A stretch of 64,000 nucleotides of DNA, from positions 1,843,692 through 1,907,691 of the forward strand of contig JANAVB010006998.1 of assembly GCA_029216955.1 (NCBI GenBank), read 5' to 3'. Shown here piece after piece: positions 23,127 to 35,877 of the stretch. Each line of letters opens with the position of its first letter. Position 1 is the first letter of the stretch. The position numbers and the translations under genes are program-made. The notes under the pieces were generated by a model, which saw only the letters and a program-made list of their open reading frames with translations, had not been told where the DNA came from and made no database searches. The stretch comes from Iris pallida. Lineage: Eukaryota; Streptophyta; Magnoliopsida; Asparagales; Iridaceae.

Positions 23127-23239
23127 CAAGTCACGATAAAGAGCATTTAATGATCAAAATTAATTAAATAAAAATGAATTATCGATAATAATTTATTTTG
23201 AAAATAAAAAATAAATCTCGAAAATTCAGGGGGCTTACA
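23122..23239 (-). repeat. Left LTR of LARD-like element, remaining 118 bp
   Basis: Aligns with 29793-29909: AATCCAAGTCACGAT through an AT-rich stretch to AATTCAGGGGGCTTACA. It is the first 118 bases of the LTR in minus-strand orientation. Confidence 0.9.
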
Positions 23240-23276
23240 TCCTACCCACCTTATAAAAATTTTGTCCTCAAAATTA
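23240..23276 (-). other. Polypurine tract region of LARD-like element
   Basis: On the minus strand TTTTGAGGACAAAATTT then TTATAAGGTGGGTAGGA abuts the LTR. It is nearly the same as the tracts of B and C, which links the non-coding element to the Tekay-type lineage. Confidence 0.75.
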
Positions 23277-25810
23277 AAATCATCCAATAGGTCAAGCTAA
23301 AACATGCAACTGCTTTGGCTACAGTACTCAATCTGCTACATTTTGATCACCTATACTGTTTTTCTCTATAATCATTTGGTTCAGCTTCAACAAGCTTCTT
23401 CCATAAAAAATATGTCATTTTACCCCTTAAAATCTTCATATCAATAAGAACCTTTACATATACTCTAAAATATAGGTCATCCTCGAGATACGTATATATA
23501 TATCAACAATGATTGGCCATCAACAAAAATTCCAATCTCAATAGCAATTTGTTTGTTTCCTTATCCCGTCCTAAGTATCTTTATTCTATTAATCACAAGC
23601 TCCATAAAATTACACATTCAAAACCTATTCTTGGCATTGAGCCTTCTCTCTTTTGCTCAAAAACTCCTGAATATAAATCCTCAAATTCAAACTCTTAATT
23701 CATTTACCGAATTATTTTATTACCTATGTACATATGTCCATGTTTTGTTCCTGCTATCTTCCGATCTTGCATGCAATGTTATCTCCTTCTATTTCATTCC
23801 ATATATCGATCTATCCTCCAATCATAAGTAAATGGTTTATAGATAACCAATAATCACTTGGTAATCAAAGTCTTACAATGTTCAACCCTCGAATCTAAGC
23901 ACAAGATTCTAGTCCTAAATCCGTAGTCACAAAATATAATATTTCATTACACCTTCTTAGATACCTTAAAATCAATCTATACTATCAAACTAATCATTTT
24001 TAATGGTTTCAAAGTCCACTATAGTCAGTCACTCATATCTGTCCTACAAGCTTAATCCAATGAATCCCCAAGAAAAATATACTCATCACAATCACACATT
24101 AACATATTACAGTTACACTACATAATCTGTTAACAAAGTTTGGCTATTTCAGTCATCAATTAAATATAAGGAAACAAAGACCTAAGACTGGGTCGAGCAA
24201 TCCATATCAATTTTCGGACAAGGTAAGGGTCAAGCAAGACAGAAAAGATTGTCGAAATATTTCCAAGAATAGTACGAGGCTAAACGAGATGCATAGGACG
24301 TAGTCGAAGTAAAATTCAAGAACCATATACCTTCGTAATTATGTCACATGAAGTTACTATCGTGCTAGTGTGCATCTGGCTGCGATTAACTTCCTTGTTC
24401 CATAATACGACGGATGGTTGCAGTGCACAGCTGCCCCGCCAGATAATATAGGTTCCTGAACTTAACTTGGCCAAATCCGTAAAATATTTTCAAACATTTT
24501 TTTTTTTGCAAAATAAAGGAGAAGATGTTAGTCAAAATGCTTAGGGAGTGGTCCAAGTAAAATTTGAGAACATATTTAACCATGATACCGTTATCCGAAG
24601 TCATGCCTCGCCAGTATCTCTCTGGATGCAAACTCCCGATTCCGTAATACAAGGATAAATTACCTTTCGAACTTTTCTTGAATCAATCTATGAGGCACTT
24701 TCAACAATTACCGAAAGGACAAGAAGAATTATCCAAGAGGCTAGCGAAGAAGAGTTTAGTCAAATCATATGAAAGATGGAACACAAAACAATCCTGTCGA
24801 AAAAATTCTAGTTAGGCTGTAGATAGACAGAGTTAACCAAGACAGGAAAGAATGATGATAAAAATTTGTTCTTGTTCATCCGGTCATAACGAAGTGATCT
24901 GATTTAAGATACAGTCTGATAACCATACACGTCTTCCTGAAATTATGTTGCCAGAATTTTGTTACGCCAGTAAGCATAGCTGCAATGAACGATGGAGTCC
25001 ATAACTTGGGTATACACCCTATAATTATATCATATAGATTCCTTACCATGCCAACCGGTATGGCTGCAAGAAAATCTAAATTCCATAACAGGGATAGTAT
25101 ATCCAACATCAGGCTCCACGTCCCTGTCGTGCTAGCTAGTATGACTGCGATAAATTCTAAACTCCATAAATAAAGTAGACATTTATCGTTCTCATCGTCC
25201 GCATCAAATATGCTTATCAGGATATCTTAACTCAATTCATAAAAACTAATTTTTGTTACAAAGTCAAAGTCAACAACGAACGAACATCAAGATTCAAAAT
25301 TCAACAACGAATCAAGGATAAGTAGATGGAAACTAGCGAAAATAGATCCCGAGGTAGGGTTTAGAAGAAAATTCTCAGGAGATGTCCAAAGGTACTATCT
25401 AGGTCAAGATAAAGGAAATTATTGGAATATAATCTAAAACAATCTCAACCTGATATGAGACTGGCAATTCATATTCTCGTCTCAACCTAGAAGATATATA
25501 AGTCCAACTTATACCTTCTCTCTGGGATCCAAAAGAAAGAATGAAGTTTGATACGGACAATATTTCAAAAATCAAGACGAATAGAAATAAGTGGGAAAAG
25601 ATTTGAAAAGCTTTCGAAATAAGATTCCCAAGGATCATCTCTGGAATCTACCAAGAGTTCCTAATATGTGACTGAGTACCAAAATCCTAAAATGTTCCAT
25701 GACTCAACCTTAATCCTAGGACAGGCTCGTAGTAGTACAGATAAGCTCAAGTACCACCATGACTTCGTATTAATTGCAAAGACTGACCTGCATGGACCAC
25801 CACAAAAATG
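23240..25810 (-). other. Internal region of LARD-like element, no recognisable coding sequence
   Basis: Over 2.57 kb no frame longer than 92 codons is open on either strand, and none resembles gag, protease, RT, RNase H or integrase. A degenerate motif of the form CTGCRATNAA..TTCCATAA recurs near 24381, 24628, 24981, 25063 and 25144, so part of the region may have arisen by local duplication. The leader motif at 25785-25803 (minus strand GTGGTGGTCCATGCAGGTC) matches that of element C at the same position next to the LTR. Confidence 0.7.
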
Positions 25811-28800
25811 TGACACGACCCGTACCTGGATATACGGGTACGAAGACATGGGCCACACCCAGCCTATGCCGCAGTATCGGCGGTAGTGCACTGTCAAGTA
25901 CCCGATACTAACTATAACATCTAAAGATCCATAACTATAAAGGTACTCATATCACATGACAAAAACTAAGGAAGATAAGACAAGAAATAATAACAATATC
26001 ACTAGAACAGCTAGAATCTACAAGGATCATATAAGACCACGATAAAATAGAGGAAACAATAACAAAACTAAAACAACCAGACCTAGAACTACTGAGGGAC
26101 AACTCACGGTGAAGAATACCGAGAACCACCCCAGCTAGCAACATCATATATTCCGAAACTGAGGGCACAACAACTCCTAAAATATTGTCAGCATATCCAA
26201 TCAGGATGGAACGAGCACAAATCTCAAATAACAGCTCTAGTTAGACGATATTAAAAATGTAGCAGTAAATAGATAGAATATATAAGGAATCACGAAATGT
26301 ACATGTGAGTATCATGGCAAGGTAAGCTATAAATCTAGAGCTAGAACAAGGCAAGTAAAACTGATCATGGCATGTACAAGAATCAAAATCACCTATCTAG
26401 GTATGTGAGTACTAGCTACAATACGTGGCCGGCTTGGGAACTTGTACAATAGTTACGGGCCTGGCTAACCATACGTGTGGTGTATGATCAACACTCACAA
26501 TGAATAGGTGCACAAGGGGTGCACAATAGGCTTTGACCACATATCTACACTAATACTCCCCGTCCCCCGACTAGTATAGTAGATCCAACCATGACACATC
26601 ATGACGTGCGATTCTCTGAGAGGGTAGCTAGCCTTCGCAGGAATCGTGTCTATACAATGCACAAGGAAGAGCAAAGACTTGCATAATATATACCAAAGAA
26701 TACCAGGAATAACATCTTATGATGGAATCCAGAGAAATACCAATCCATATGAACAATGTGTTAAGAGAACAAGGATATCAACACTAAATACAAGAAACAT
26801 AGACGATATCATAAAATAGAAATATTATCAGAGAATATACTCGTCTGTGATGTGATGGATAAGTCGACTGAGTCCAAGAGCAGTGCCTCGAGGACCTATA
26901 GATGGAATATTGTATCAATATAAGGGTTTGGAAGTAAAATCAAGTCATACTAAGTCAAACTAGGTCAAGGCAAGTCAAAGCAGGTCAAACTAGGTCAATC
27001 TAAGTCAACGGTTGACATACAGTTGACTTTTGGTCAACTGGTCAACTCTGGTCAATTCTAGGTTAAACTTGACTAACGTTGACTAATAGTTGACTTCGGG
27101 TCAACTGGTCAACTTCGGTCCAGTTCTAGTCAATTTTAGGCTACGGTTGACTTCCGGTTGTCTTTTGGTCAAAATAGTCAACTGTGGTCAACCAAGGTCA
27201 AAACTAGTCTAACCTAGGTCAATGTTGACTCTACTTCGACGTTCAGTCAAAATAGTCAACCATGGTCAAATAGGGTCAAGACTAGTCTCTATAAACATCT
27301 ACAAGGTCAACACATTCAATTTCAGTGGTTGTGAAATCACTGGAATCGATGGATCTCAAGATACAACAAAAGAAGAGATTATAATAATTGGGTGAAAGCC
27401 TACAGATGTTGTCGGATGGTAAAACAACCATGTCCAGAATGGTCAAATTAGCTATGATAGCCTATCCATAAGTCCAATTTGGACACAGGGGCAAAAAGGT
27501 AATTTCGGGTCAAAATAGTGTCCGTGTCGAACCCACTTTATACCGAAATAAAAGTCCTCAAAATCTAGCAAAATATATGTCCATGAATCCAAAATGAGGA
27601 TACTAGCTCAACGGTATATCCGGAATTGGATTCCGATGACCCGATCTCAAAATGACACGTTGCCCCGGATATTGGTATCCGACTTGCACCGAAATGCATG
27701 ACGGAACCAATCTCCACTAAAACCTAGAAAATTATATGTCAACGAGTCCAGAATGACGATACGAACTCAACGTTATATCCGGTATTGGATTTCGATGACC
27801 CGATCTCAAAATGATCCGTTGACACGGATATTGGTATCCGACTTGCACCAAAATACGTGCCAGAACCAATACCCACTAAAACCTAGCAAATTATATGTCA
27901 ACGAGTATAAAATGACGATACGAACTCAACGGTATATTCAGAATTGGATTTCGATGAGCCGATGTCAAAAAGTTTCGTTGACTCGGACCGTGGGGCACAC
28001 GTTGTACCGAAATGCGTGCCCGGGCCCACGTCCTCCAAACTAAGCAAACATTATATGAAAATATGCCAAAATGATGCCATGAGTCTACTGGTGGTGTCAA
28101 AAATTTAATTCGGAGTCTCGGGTTCAAAAATGGAATTTTACAAGTGCTATATTAAGAATTCGGACGGCCAACTTTGGCGTCGAATTCGACCAACCAAACG
28201 TGCTCACAATGAAACGAAACTTGAGAGGAAGGAAATGGGTTATACCAGCTTCGCATAGGTACCAGTAGCATTCCAGACGTAGCTGCAATGGAAGAGATAC
28301 GAAACGACGAAGTTGGCTCCACAAAACTGTTCAAAAATAACACATTTTAAAGCGTCAACTTGGTGGCCAGTTTTGATCTATCAAATGACAAAATTAACGG
28401 ACGAAACTTGAGAGGGATAAACGGGTATATACCGAGATTGTGACGGAGCAGAGAGTTCGTCGATCCAACGGTTGGATTTTCTGAAAAATGTGTACAAAGT
28501 CGCTGCGACGGAACGCCATTCCGAAATTCATCCACGCGTGCGTCGACGGGATTCCGTGCAAAACGCACGAATTGGGCGTTGCTCGCACCGGGGATGCGGC
28601 GACGCACCACGAGGGCTTGTCCTGGGTTGCGTCCAGCCAAGGAGGGCTCGTCGGCTTCGGCGGCGGCCATGGCGGCGCACGGCTGCCGTTGCTGCACTAC
28701 TACTGCTGCTCACATTGGTTGCTACTACTGCTTGCTGCTGCTGCAGTGCGCAGCCAGGGCGGCGTTGGCGTGGCACGGCCAGTGGGTGATAGAGGAAAGG

Positions 28801-29042
28801 AGGAAGGGTGGAGGTGGTGGTGATCCTCGTGATGCTGTTAGTGGCGGTTAATGGTGGTGGTGTTGGTGACGGTTAATGGTAGTGGTGTTGGAGCCATGAA
28901 GAAGAGGAAGAAGTAGTTGAGAAAGAAAATGAAGAAAGAGATGAGGGGATGTCGGCTGAGAGTTAGAGGGGGGTAGGGTGTTGTGCTAGTGAAGGGAGGG
29001 GGTATGTATGTGTAGGTTTAAAGTTAGAAAGAGAGAGATGTT

Positions 29043-29119
<77 letters not shown>

Positions 29120-29909
29120 TATATAAAGAGAGAGATATATTTAGTGAGAGAGGAGAGAGAGAAAGTAGGGAGAGGGGGTCGGCTGCTCGTGTACAGGAGG
29201 GGGGTGTTGTGTGTGATAATATGAGAGAGTGTGATGTGAGGTGAGAGAGAGTGAGATATTATATATATTATGTATATATTTGAAATGGGGAGAGAGAAAT
29301 AGTTATTTGTATAAAATAGGAATATTTTTGAGTAAAGAAAATACAAATACAATAGTGGGGTGTATGGGTAGTCATGACAGGGGTCACACCCAATTGGGTT
29401 GGGTGTTGGGCCAAGTTTGGATTAGTTCGGGCTATGGTTGATTAAAGTAACAAATTTAAACCAATTAAAATCATGGATGGAATGGGTGCACAAGGGAGAT
29501 CAAATTGGTGGTACGCAAGTGACAGGTGCATAGTAGACTCGAAACATGCCAGAACCATATATTGGGTCGACTGGATTGGACCGATGTCGGGCCCAAAAAT
29601 TAAATTGGAACTTAAGTTACAAATTACGACAAACGATAAATTGGTCTAAATTGACCCGAAAGTTGCACGAAGCAAATAGAGCACAAGGGAACAAGTTTGA
29701 GTGGGACACGATATATCAAATTGAAGATAATCTCGTCTACTACAAACTTCAAGAAGAAAGTTTCCAGAGACTGGCATCCCTGATGCTCTAGAAATTCAAG
29801 TCATGGTAAAAAGCATTTAATGATCAAAATTAATTAAATAAAAATTAATTATCGATAATAATTCATTAAGAAAATAAAAAATAAATCCCGAAAATTCAGG
29901 GGGCTTATA
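25811..29909 (-). repeat. Right LTR of LARD-like element (5' LTR on minus strand, ~4.1 kb)
   Basis: Begins TGACACGACCCG and ends GGGGGCTTATA on the plus strand. From 26085 it aligns with 1-3873 plus 23122-23239. It includes the GTCAA/TTGAC block (26940-27300), the 159-bp repeats (27560-28045), the GC-rich block (28470-28890) and a short AT plus longer GT microsatellite (29043-29117). The bases after it, CTTAG (29910-29914), would be one copy of the target duplication; the other lies outside the window. Confidence 0.88.
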
Positions 29910-30205
29910 CTTAGCCTTGCGACGGCCTACTCGAAGTCCTGCTCGGTCGAGGCAACGCCTCGCTCAGGTGGGTGGCTTCGGTGAACTTGCCTCAGCTTGG
30001 CCTTCGCACTAATAAAATAAAAGTTTTCAACTACACAAGTAGGCTTGATAATAAAAAAAGATAAATCTACATAGCTAAGGAAATAATCCCAAGTCGGCTC
30101 GGATTGAGTTAGAACATGAAAAAGGTCCAACGGTCGGCTGAGAATCATTGCACAGCGTACTTTCAAATTGACACTCGTTCCTTCATCCCGTGGCTTGGGA
30201 GACGG

Positions 30206-30372
30206 AAAGTTGGTCTAAGTTGCCACGAAGCTATGAAATTAGCCTAAGTCATAGGCGTCGCACGCATAAATACTTAATAAAGCATGTACGATGCCATCGT
30301 CAAAGGCTTGACATAGCTTTTGTTGTCCCATGGGTTAAGTTATATCGCACGGCTTGTGGCATAAGTCCAGGA
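30206..30372 (+). repeat. 165-bp direct repeat, copy 1
   Basis: TCTAAGTTGCCACGAAGCTA through GGCATAAGTC recurs at 32086-32248 with about 85-90% identity by eye. The two copies are 1.88 kb apart in the LTR-like relic. Flanks differ, so this is a segmental duplication or two LTR fragments, not an LTR pair I can prove. Confidence 0.8.
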
Positions 30373-32085
30373 ACCCAAAAGAACTTGGTTGTTCAAGTCG
30401 AACGCATACATTGCACGTTCCCACGATGCGGGGCTTGGCATAGTCTTTGCTCGTCAAGTTTTTGAACAATTAAGTTAGGTAAGAGTTTTGTTGGGATATC
30501 GAAGTCATAGCAAGCATTGTCTCATGTTTTCTGCGGTTGTCAAATCACATAGTCCTATGATCTCAAGGCTTATCATATAAAGTATGGCTTGGGCGATAGT
30601 GTCACGTAGAAGATAAGTCAATCTAAGGCACGAGCCTCGATCGGTTCAAGGATAAGTGTTCCACGGCCTATGGGACACAAATGAATACGTTAATTCAGGT
30701 CTACCTGGAAGGCTATGTAATAGCCGTTCCCTGTGTTTCGAAGAATATAAAGTACATGCGACCGTTGCTCACCGAGACTGGTCCCGTGGCTTGGGAGTCT
30801 CGTATGAAGAATGGAAAGCATGGACATAGAAAAAAAGTTTAAGGAAGAGAACGCAAGTTGTATCATCTGTAGGTCTTGCATTTAGTCGAGTTTAGAAGTC
30901 GTCATAGGTGACTGGTTATGGACAACTTGTCGACAAGGTGTAGTCTTCTCGAATGATCGTCGGGGCACCAGGATCATGTCAGCCCGGTAGAAGCGAGTTA
31001 TAGCCTGCACCAGTTATGAATCGGCACATGCCAGTAGCGAATCAACACGGGTAATTCGAGAACTTTTACATGCGCATAAGAGTATTCGCCGTCTAACCTA
31101 GCTATAAGTCCAAGATAGCTTGACATTGCTAGTGACCTTTCATATAAATAAGCTGGTGTGCTAAATGGTAATTCGCATGCATGGTGTTGGTCGAATCAAA
31201 GATAGTACAAACAAGGCACAAAGTGAGTTAAGTAGGTGTGCACGATTACAACACCATTATGGAGCCTAAGATTGGCTATAGTAAGGACACGTACTTCCGC
31301 ACAAAATGTGGCATCGAGTATCCAAGTCGTTGGCATAGAGTTGTATAAGTCGGACCTAAGTCATTTTGAGTTAAGTCGAGAAGGTCGTATGGCAAATTTG
31401 GTTAAGTCGTAATATGTTATGAGGCATGACCACGCTATTATGGCATGGGTATAAGCAAAAGACTAAGCTGGAGGCATTGCCTCAATTATTTTAAAGCACG
31501 AATAAAGTTTATGGCATGACCAAGTCGTTGCGTCCCGAGGTATGGCATGAAAGACAAGCACGAGTCAACACTCTGATGTTGTTGGCACGTGAAGGGTCTA
31601 GAGATACAACAATAAGCAAGTTATCAGTGCAATCACACGGTGACGGGCTAGAGGCACATATAGGCCAACAATCTCTGTGCTAAAATCGATCCTAAGGCTA
31701 GAATAGAAAGACAATGATAAAGAGATTATGTTGTAGAAACTAAATGATGTGTTGGTTTTGTATGGGTGGGCAAGGAGCTCACTCCACCAGTACAGTTGAG
31801 TACTAACACCCACATAGTTTTCATATGCAGGTACAGGTAGAAGCTCGTTGGCGCGGAGCTCGCTTGGATGCGTCGAGGCACAGAGTTCCTTGGCATTTCG
31901 ATGCGTGCAGCCGCATGGATGCAGAACCTATATGGGGCATAATGTATGCACATCACCTATCTGAAGCATCCCTGGCTCTTCAAAGTGTATTGAGAGATGA
32001 GGGAGAGCTAAGTGACTTGTAAAAATGTAAGAAAAGTGAGCTTAAGCGACTTATAATCTTGGCTATGTGCCTTTGTCGTAGGCTG

Positions 32086-32248
32086 GTCTAAGTTGCCACG
32101 AAGCTATGAAATTAGCCTAAGTCATAGGTGTCGCACGCATAAATGCTTAATAAAGCATGCACGATCCTATCATCCGAGGATTGGCATAGCCTTTGCTGTC
32201 CCACGGGTTAAGTTGTATCGCACGGCTTTTGGCATAAGTCTAGGCACC
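32086..32248 (+). repeat. 165-bp direct repeat, copy 2
   Basis: Partner of 30206-30372. Homology stops at about 32250, close to the start of sequence belonging to the CACTA element. Confidence 0.8.
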
Positions 32249-32470
32249 TAAAATAAAGAAACAATAACCGAGCTCCTTACATATGCACTCAACCATGAAG
32301 GAAAATAATGTCTCATTTCCTGTTCTACTTCTTCATCTAATGTACTGTCTACTCGACCTTACCTCATCATTAAATATGCTAAAAACAACAACACATCGGC
32401 CAATTAGTCTAATAATAATATTAGATACTATTACATGCATAGATGATGTAAACGTGGATGTATTAGTTAG

Positions 32471-35025
32471 TTACCCCTCCAGCTTCTCCACTTCATCCTC
32501 GTCGCAATTGAGTAATATATATAACTGAGTAGCCCTTAGTTCCTCGTTATTCATATATTTTTTCTTTATTTTCCCCGAAGGCTTTCCGGAAGCATGAAAG
32601 ACTTTCAGTATTGCATCATATTCAAGATATCCATTATCGTTTCTTGGAACTATTTTTCTATTAGTAGCAACATGTGGCTTGAAATACATAGATCAGAAAT
32701 TTGTAATCTCCTCGAGAATATAGGCTTCACAAATATAACCCTCGACCCGAGTCTTATTTTTTACCTCTCTCTTTAGGTGGTTCAAATGTCGCTCAAATGG
32801 GTACATCCACCGATAACCGACCGGCCCACCAATACGTGCCCCATAGGAAAGATAAATTGGCAAATGATCTATGAAGTCGAATAACCTAGGAGGGAACACC
32901 CTCTCAAGCTTTCACAGTGTTATCGCAATATCCTTTTCTTGCTTTTCTAGACGATCGACAAGCAACTTAGTAGAACAAAGATCTCTAAAAAATATGCTCA
33001 GCTCTGTCAACGGATCACAAAGGACCGATGGTAATAATTCTTAAAATGCGATCGGAATTAACCTCTCCATAAATACGTGACAATCGTGGCTCTTTATACC
33101 CGTCAATTTGTTCTCCTTCTGGTCGACGCATCTTCTTAAATTTGATACTTACCTGTCATGAAATTTTAGGCCCTGAATCTACCTACAAAGTCTCCCTTTA
33201 TCCTTCCTGTCCAGTGAAAAAACTGCCTTAGGCTGCTTATACTTTCCACTGCCTTCATTTATCAAATGCAATGCAGGACGTCTACATATATCTTCCAAGT
33301 CCAACCTGGCCTTGGGATTGTCTTTCAGCTTTCCCTTTACATCTATCACAATATTAGTTATATTGTCAAACACATTCTTTTCGGTATGTATGACATCACG
33401 GTTGTGTCTGATCAGATTGGTGCTCCAATATGGTAGGTCCTAGAATATACTTATTTTCGTCCAATTATGAGTGTGGCCAAATTCATCACACTTGTATCCC
33501 TTTGCAGGTTCTTCGATAGCACTTGGAAAACCCTTGACCTCCTCTATATCGTGTCTCCGGTCCACCTTGGCGGTGGATTGGCCTTCTCCATAATGCAGGC
33601 ACGAAAAGCATTATTGTTCCTCCGGAATGGATGATCCTTCGGCAGGAACTGTCGATGACAATCAAAGAAGCACGGAACGAAAAGCCTTCGTGCGGTCCAT
33701 ACAATACGGATATGAGAGACGACCATGAGTGCTACATCCAAATAATATTCCATCGGCCGAAAAGTTGTTGATGGTCCACATCAATGCGGCCCTCATATGA
33801 AAGTTCTGCTTTATGGAAACATCATAAGTGTTGGCGCCTACTTCCTACAACTGATTCAACTCATCTATCAATGGCTATAAGTACACATCGATATTCCTTT
33901 TTGGATTGTTTGGACCAGGAATGATAACGGTTAGGAACATGTAAGGAGTCTTCATATAAATCTACGGCGGTAGGTTGTACGGAGTAACAATCACTGGCTA
34001 ACACGAATATTTGGAACCAGAAAGTCCGAACGGGGTAAAACCGTCAGAGGATAGCCCCAGTGTTACATTACACAGATCAGAAGCAAAATCTAGATACTCT
34101 CGATCAAAGTTCTTCCATGCTTCTCCATCGGATGGATGATCTAAAGCTCCATCAATCTGTTCCCGCCTGTGCCAACTCATGTTCTCAGTAATCTCATTCA
34201 CCATAAACAACCGCTACAATCGTGGCGTCAAAGGCAAGTAGTGCATCGAATCGGTCGTCTTCCTTGCACCGGGAGTCCTACTTGAACTTGTTGCCTTGAA
34301 GCGATCAGCACCACAAAATCTGTACACATCTTTATCCTTATCGTCCTTGTAGTATAACATGTATCCGTTGTGACATGCATCAATTTTATCTTATTCCATC
34401 CAGAGCGATCTCACCATTCTCTTAGATCTGTAGAAGTTTGTAGGTAACTTTGTATCCTCCGATAACATGTCTATAATCAACTCGATGATTCTGTTGTAGC
34501 ATTATTGAGACATGCTCAAATCGGACTTGATGCTCAGTTTTCTGGTAATCACCTCCAACGGTGAATGATCCTCACAACCAGGATACAAAGGAGTCATTGC
34601 ATTCTCCAGCAACTCCATAAACTTTACAGTATTGGCATTCGGTGCCTCCTCAACCGTATCATGATTTTAGAAAACCGTGTTCACCCACCTTTTGTTGTAT
34701 TCAGCGTGGTTGTGGACATCCATATACGGCTCCAAATTAGGCTCTCGCTCCGATGCTGAAGGCACATATTTTCCGTGTGAGGTCCACAAATAGTAATTCG
34801 GCATAAAACCTCTCAAGTACAAATAATGTCACTTCTACTTCTAGATGATATTTTAAGTTGTGACATCTTACATATGGACACTTAATTTTGGTACGGTCCA
34901 TGTACTGAGGGAACGCCTTAGCGAACTAGAGGAACTGCTCTACCCCAATATAAAGTCATCCCGCACACCGCACATGTCATCAGGATGACGATAGTACATC
35001 CACGAATAATGTAGCAGATAGTAAT
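32471..35025 (-). pseudogene. CACTA transposase (Tnp2 type), multiply broken
   Basis: Read on the minus strand. The transposase-associated domain (~35020-34960) has WMYYRHPDDMCGVRDDFILG. A Cys-containing segment CPYVRC (~34870) follows, then VYRFCGADRFK (~34310). The transposase core (~34210-33490) has MSWHRREQIDG, HPSDGEAWKNFD, LGLSSDGFTPFG and TKAFRS. The C-terminal region typical of plant CACTA proteins (DUF4218 type, ~33110-32700) has LTGIKSHDCH, ARIGGPVGYRWMYPFERHL and KTRVEGYICEAY, then KPSGKIKKKY and QLYILLNCDEDEVE. About 850 codons are spread over at least three frames with many stops, so no product is possible. In an intact element this enzyme would cut at the CACTA ends. Confidence 0.9.
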
Positions 35026-35114
35026 TCATATCCATTTGAAGATAATTTTGCAAAGATAGATACACATTATTCGAATATATTGTACAAATGGACGCATAGA
35101 TCCATGAGTACTAA

Positions 35115-35430
35115 ATGAGTGTCGTCACGTGTTCAATGTCAGTCCTTCTCTTTAAAGAAAATTTACTTTTACAAGCTTTTGAGGCTGTTAGAGTTATATA
35201 GGATTTCAAAAAATACTATAAAAGGCTAAACATTAAAAAATTTCTTTTTTAGGATTTTTTTTCTTTCTTTGTTATTTTTTTGATTTTTTACTCCTTTCGT
35301 GCATTAACTTTTCTCTTATTTTTTTGAAATCTGTAGAACTTTAATGGCCTCAAAAGGTTTACAGATGTAAATTTACTTGTAAGACAAGGGCAAGCATGGA
35401 CACTTTACTTTGGGCTGACACAGACACTTA
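35115..35430. repeat. Hairpin-type repeat, copy 1
   Basis: Starts GAGTGTCGTCACGTGTT and ends GGCTGACACAGACACTTA. It has inverted inner arms (GAAAATTTACTT..AAGCTTTTGAGGC against GCCTCAAAAGG..AAATTTACTT). Related to 35671-35877. It looks like a MITE-like palindromic insertion in the 5' part of the CACTA element; the larger loop is AT-rich. Confidence 0.6.
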
Positions 35431-35670
35431 CCTATGTATCTAAGATACATATCTAGCACTTACTTACATATCACCTTAACTCTAGGTATTTGCGTATCAT
35501 ATGGATATCATGTACTATAATACAACAGTGAGCGCTTTGATACTCTTGTATCTTGATACTAGGATACAGTTTCAAATACCCATGACAATAACTATACACA
35601 CTACCTATACACACATTCATATATATTACTAGGATACTCACTCTATACACTCTAGGTACTACGATATACA

Positions 35671-35877
35671 CTTAAGTGTTGTCACGTGTTCCATGTGAGC
35701 CATTCTCTGAAAAAGAAATTTACTTATGCAGCCCGTTTGAGGCAATCAGCGCTATACTAGATTTCTGGAAAAAAAATCTATGAGTCTGATAGCCCCAAAA
35801 GGCATGCTTAAGTAAATTTCATTTCCAGAAAAGGGATCACATGGACACTTGATTTTATACTAACACGGACACTTAAG
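35671..35877. repeat. Hairpin-type repeat, copy 2
   Basis: A 207-bp sequence with terminal CTTAAGTGT and ACACTTAAG in inverted orientation, inner arms TCCATGTGA and TCACATGGA, and further arms GAAATTTACTTA and TAAGTAAATTTC. It is related to 35115-35430, which has a longer AT-rich centre. Confidence 0.65.

Larger units (their letters stand above)
29910..32270 (+). mobile_element. Degenerate LTR-type relic
   Basis: No coding frame is recognisable. A stretch at about 30915-31135 resembles 38750-38985 of the element D LTR: GGACAACTTGTCGACAAGGT, then the run leading to GCTTGACATTG, in the same order and orientation. An AG-like junction (TTTCATATGCAGGTAC near 31825) lies where the D LTR has CTTCGCAGGTCCC. 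I read this as an old, fragmentary LTR of the D lineage, cut on the left by the LARD-like element. The exact ends are not visible. Confidence 0.5.

Noticed and set aside
23513..23831. Small frames in the LARD-like interior as genes
   Set aside because: Short, AT-rich, no motif, no homologous frame elsewhere in the window.
30007..30024. CACTAATAAAATAAAAGT as the left terminus of the CACTA element
   Set aside because: Resembles the right end (CACTACTAAAATAAGT) but has a changed sixth base, no matching GAT duplication, no subterminal repeats, and lies in LTR-like relic sequence.
31825..32022. 65-codon frame with CACTA-unrelated sequence as a host gene exon
   Set aside because: Sits in the LTR-like relic, no splice or domain support.
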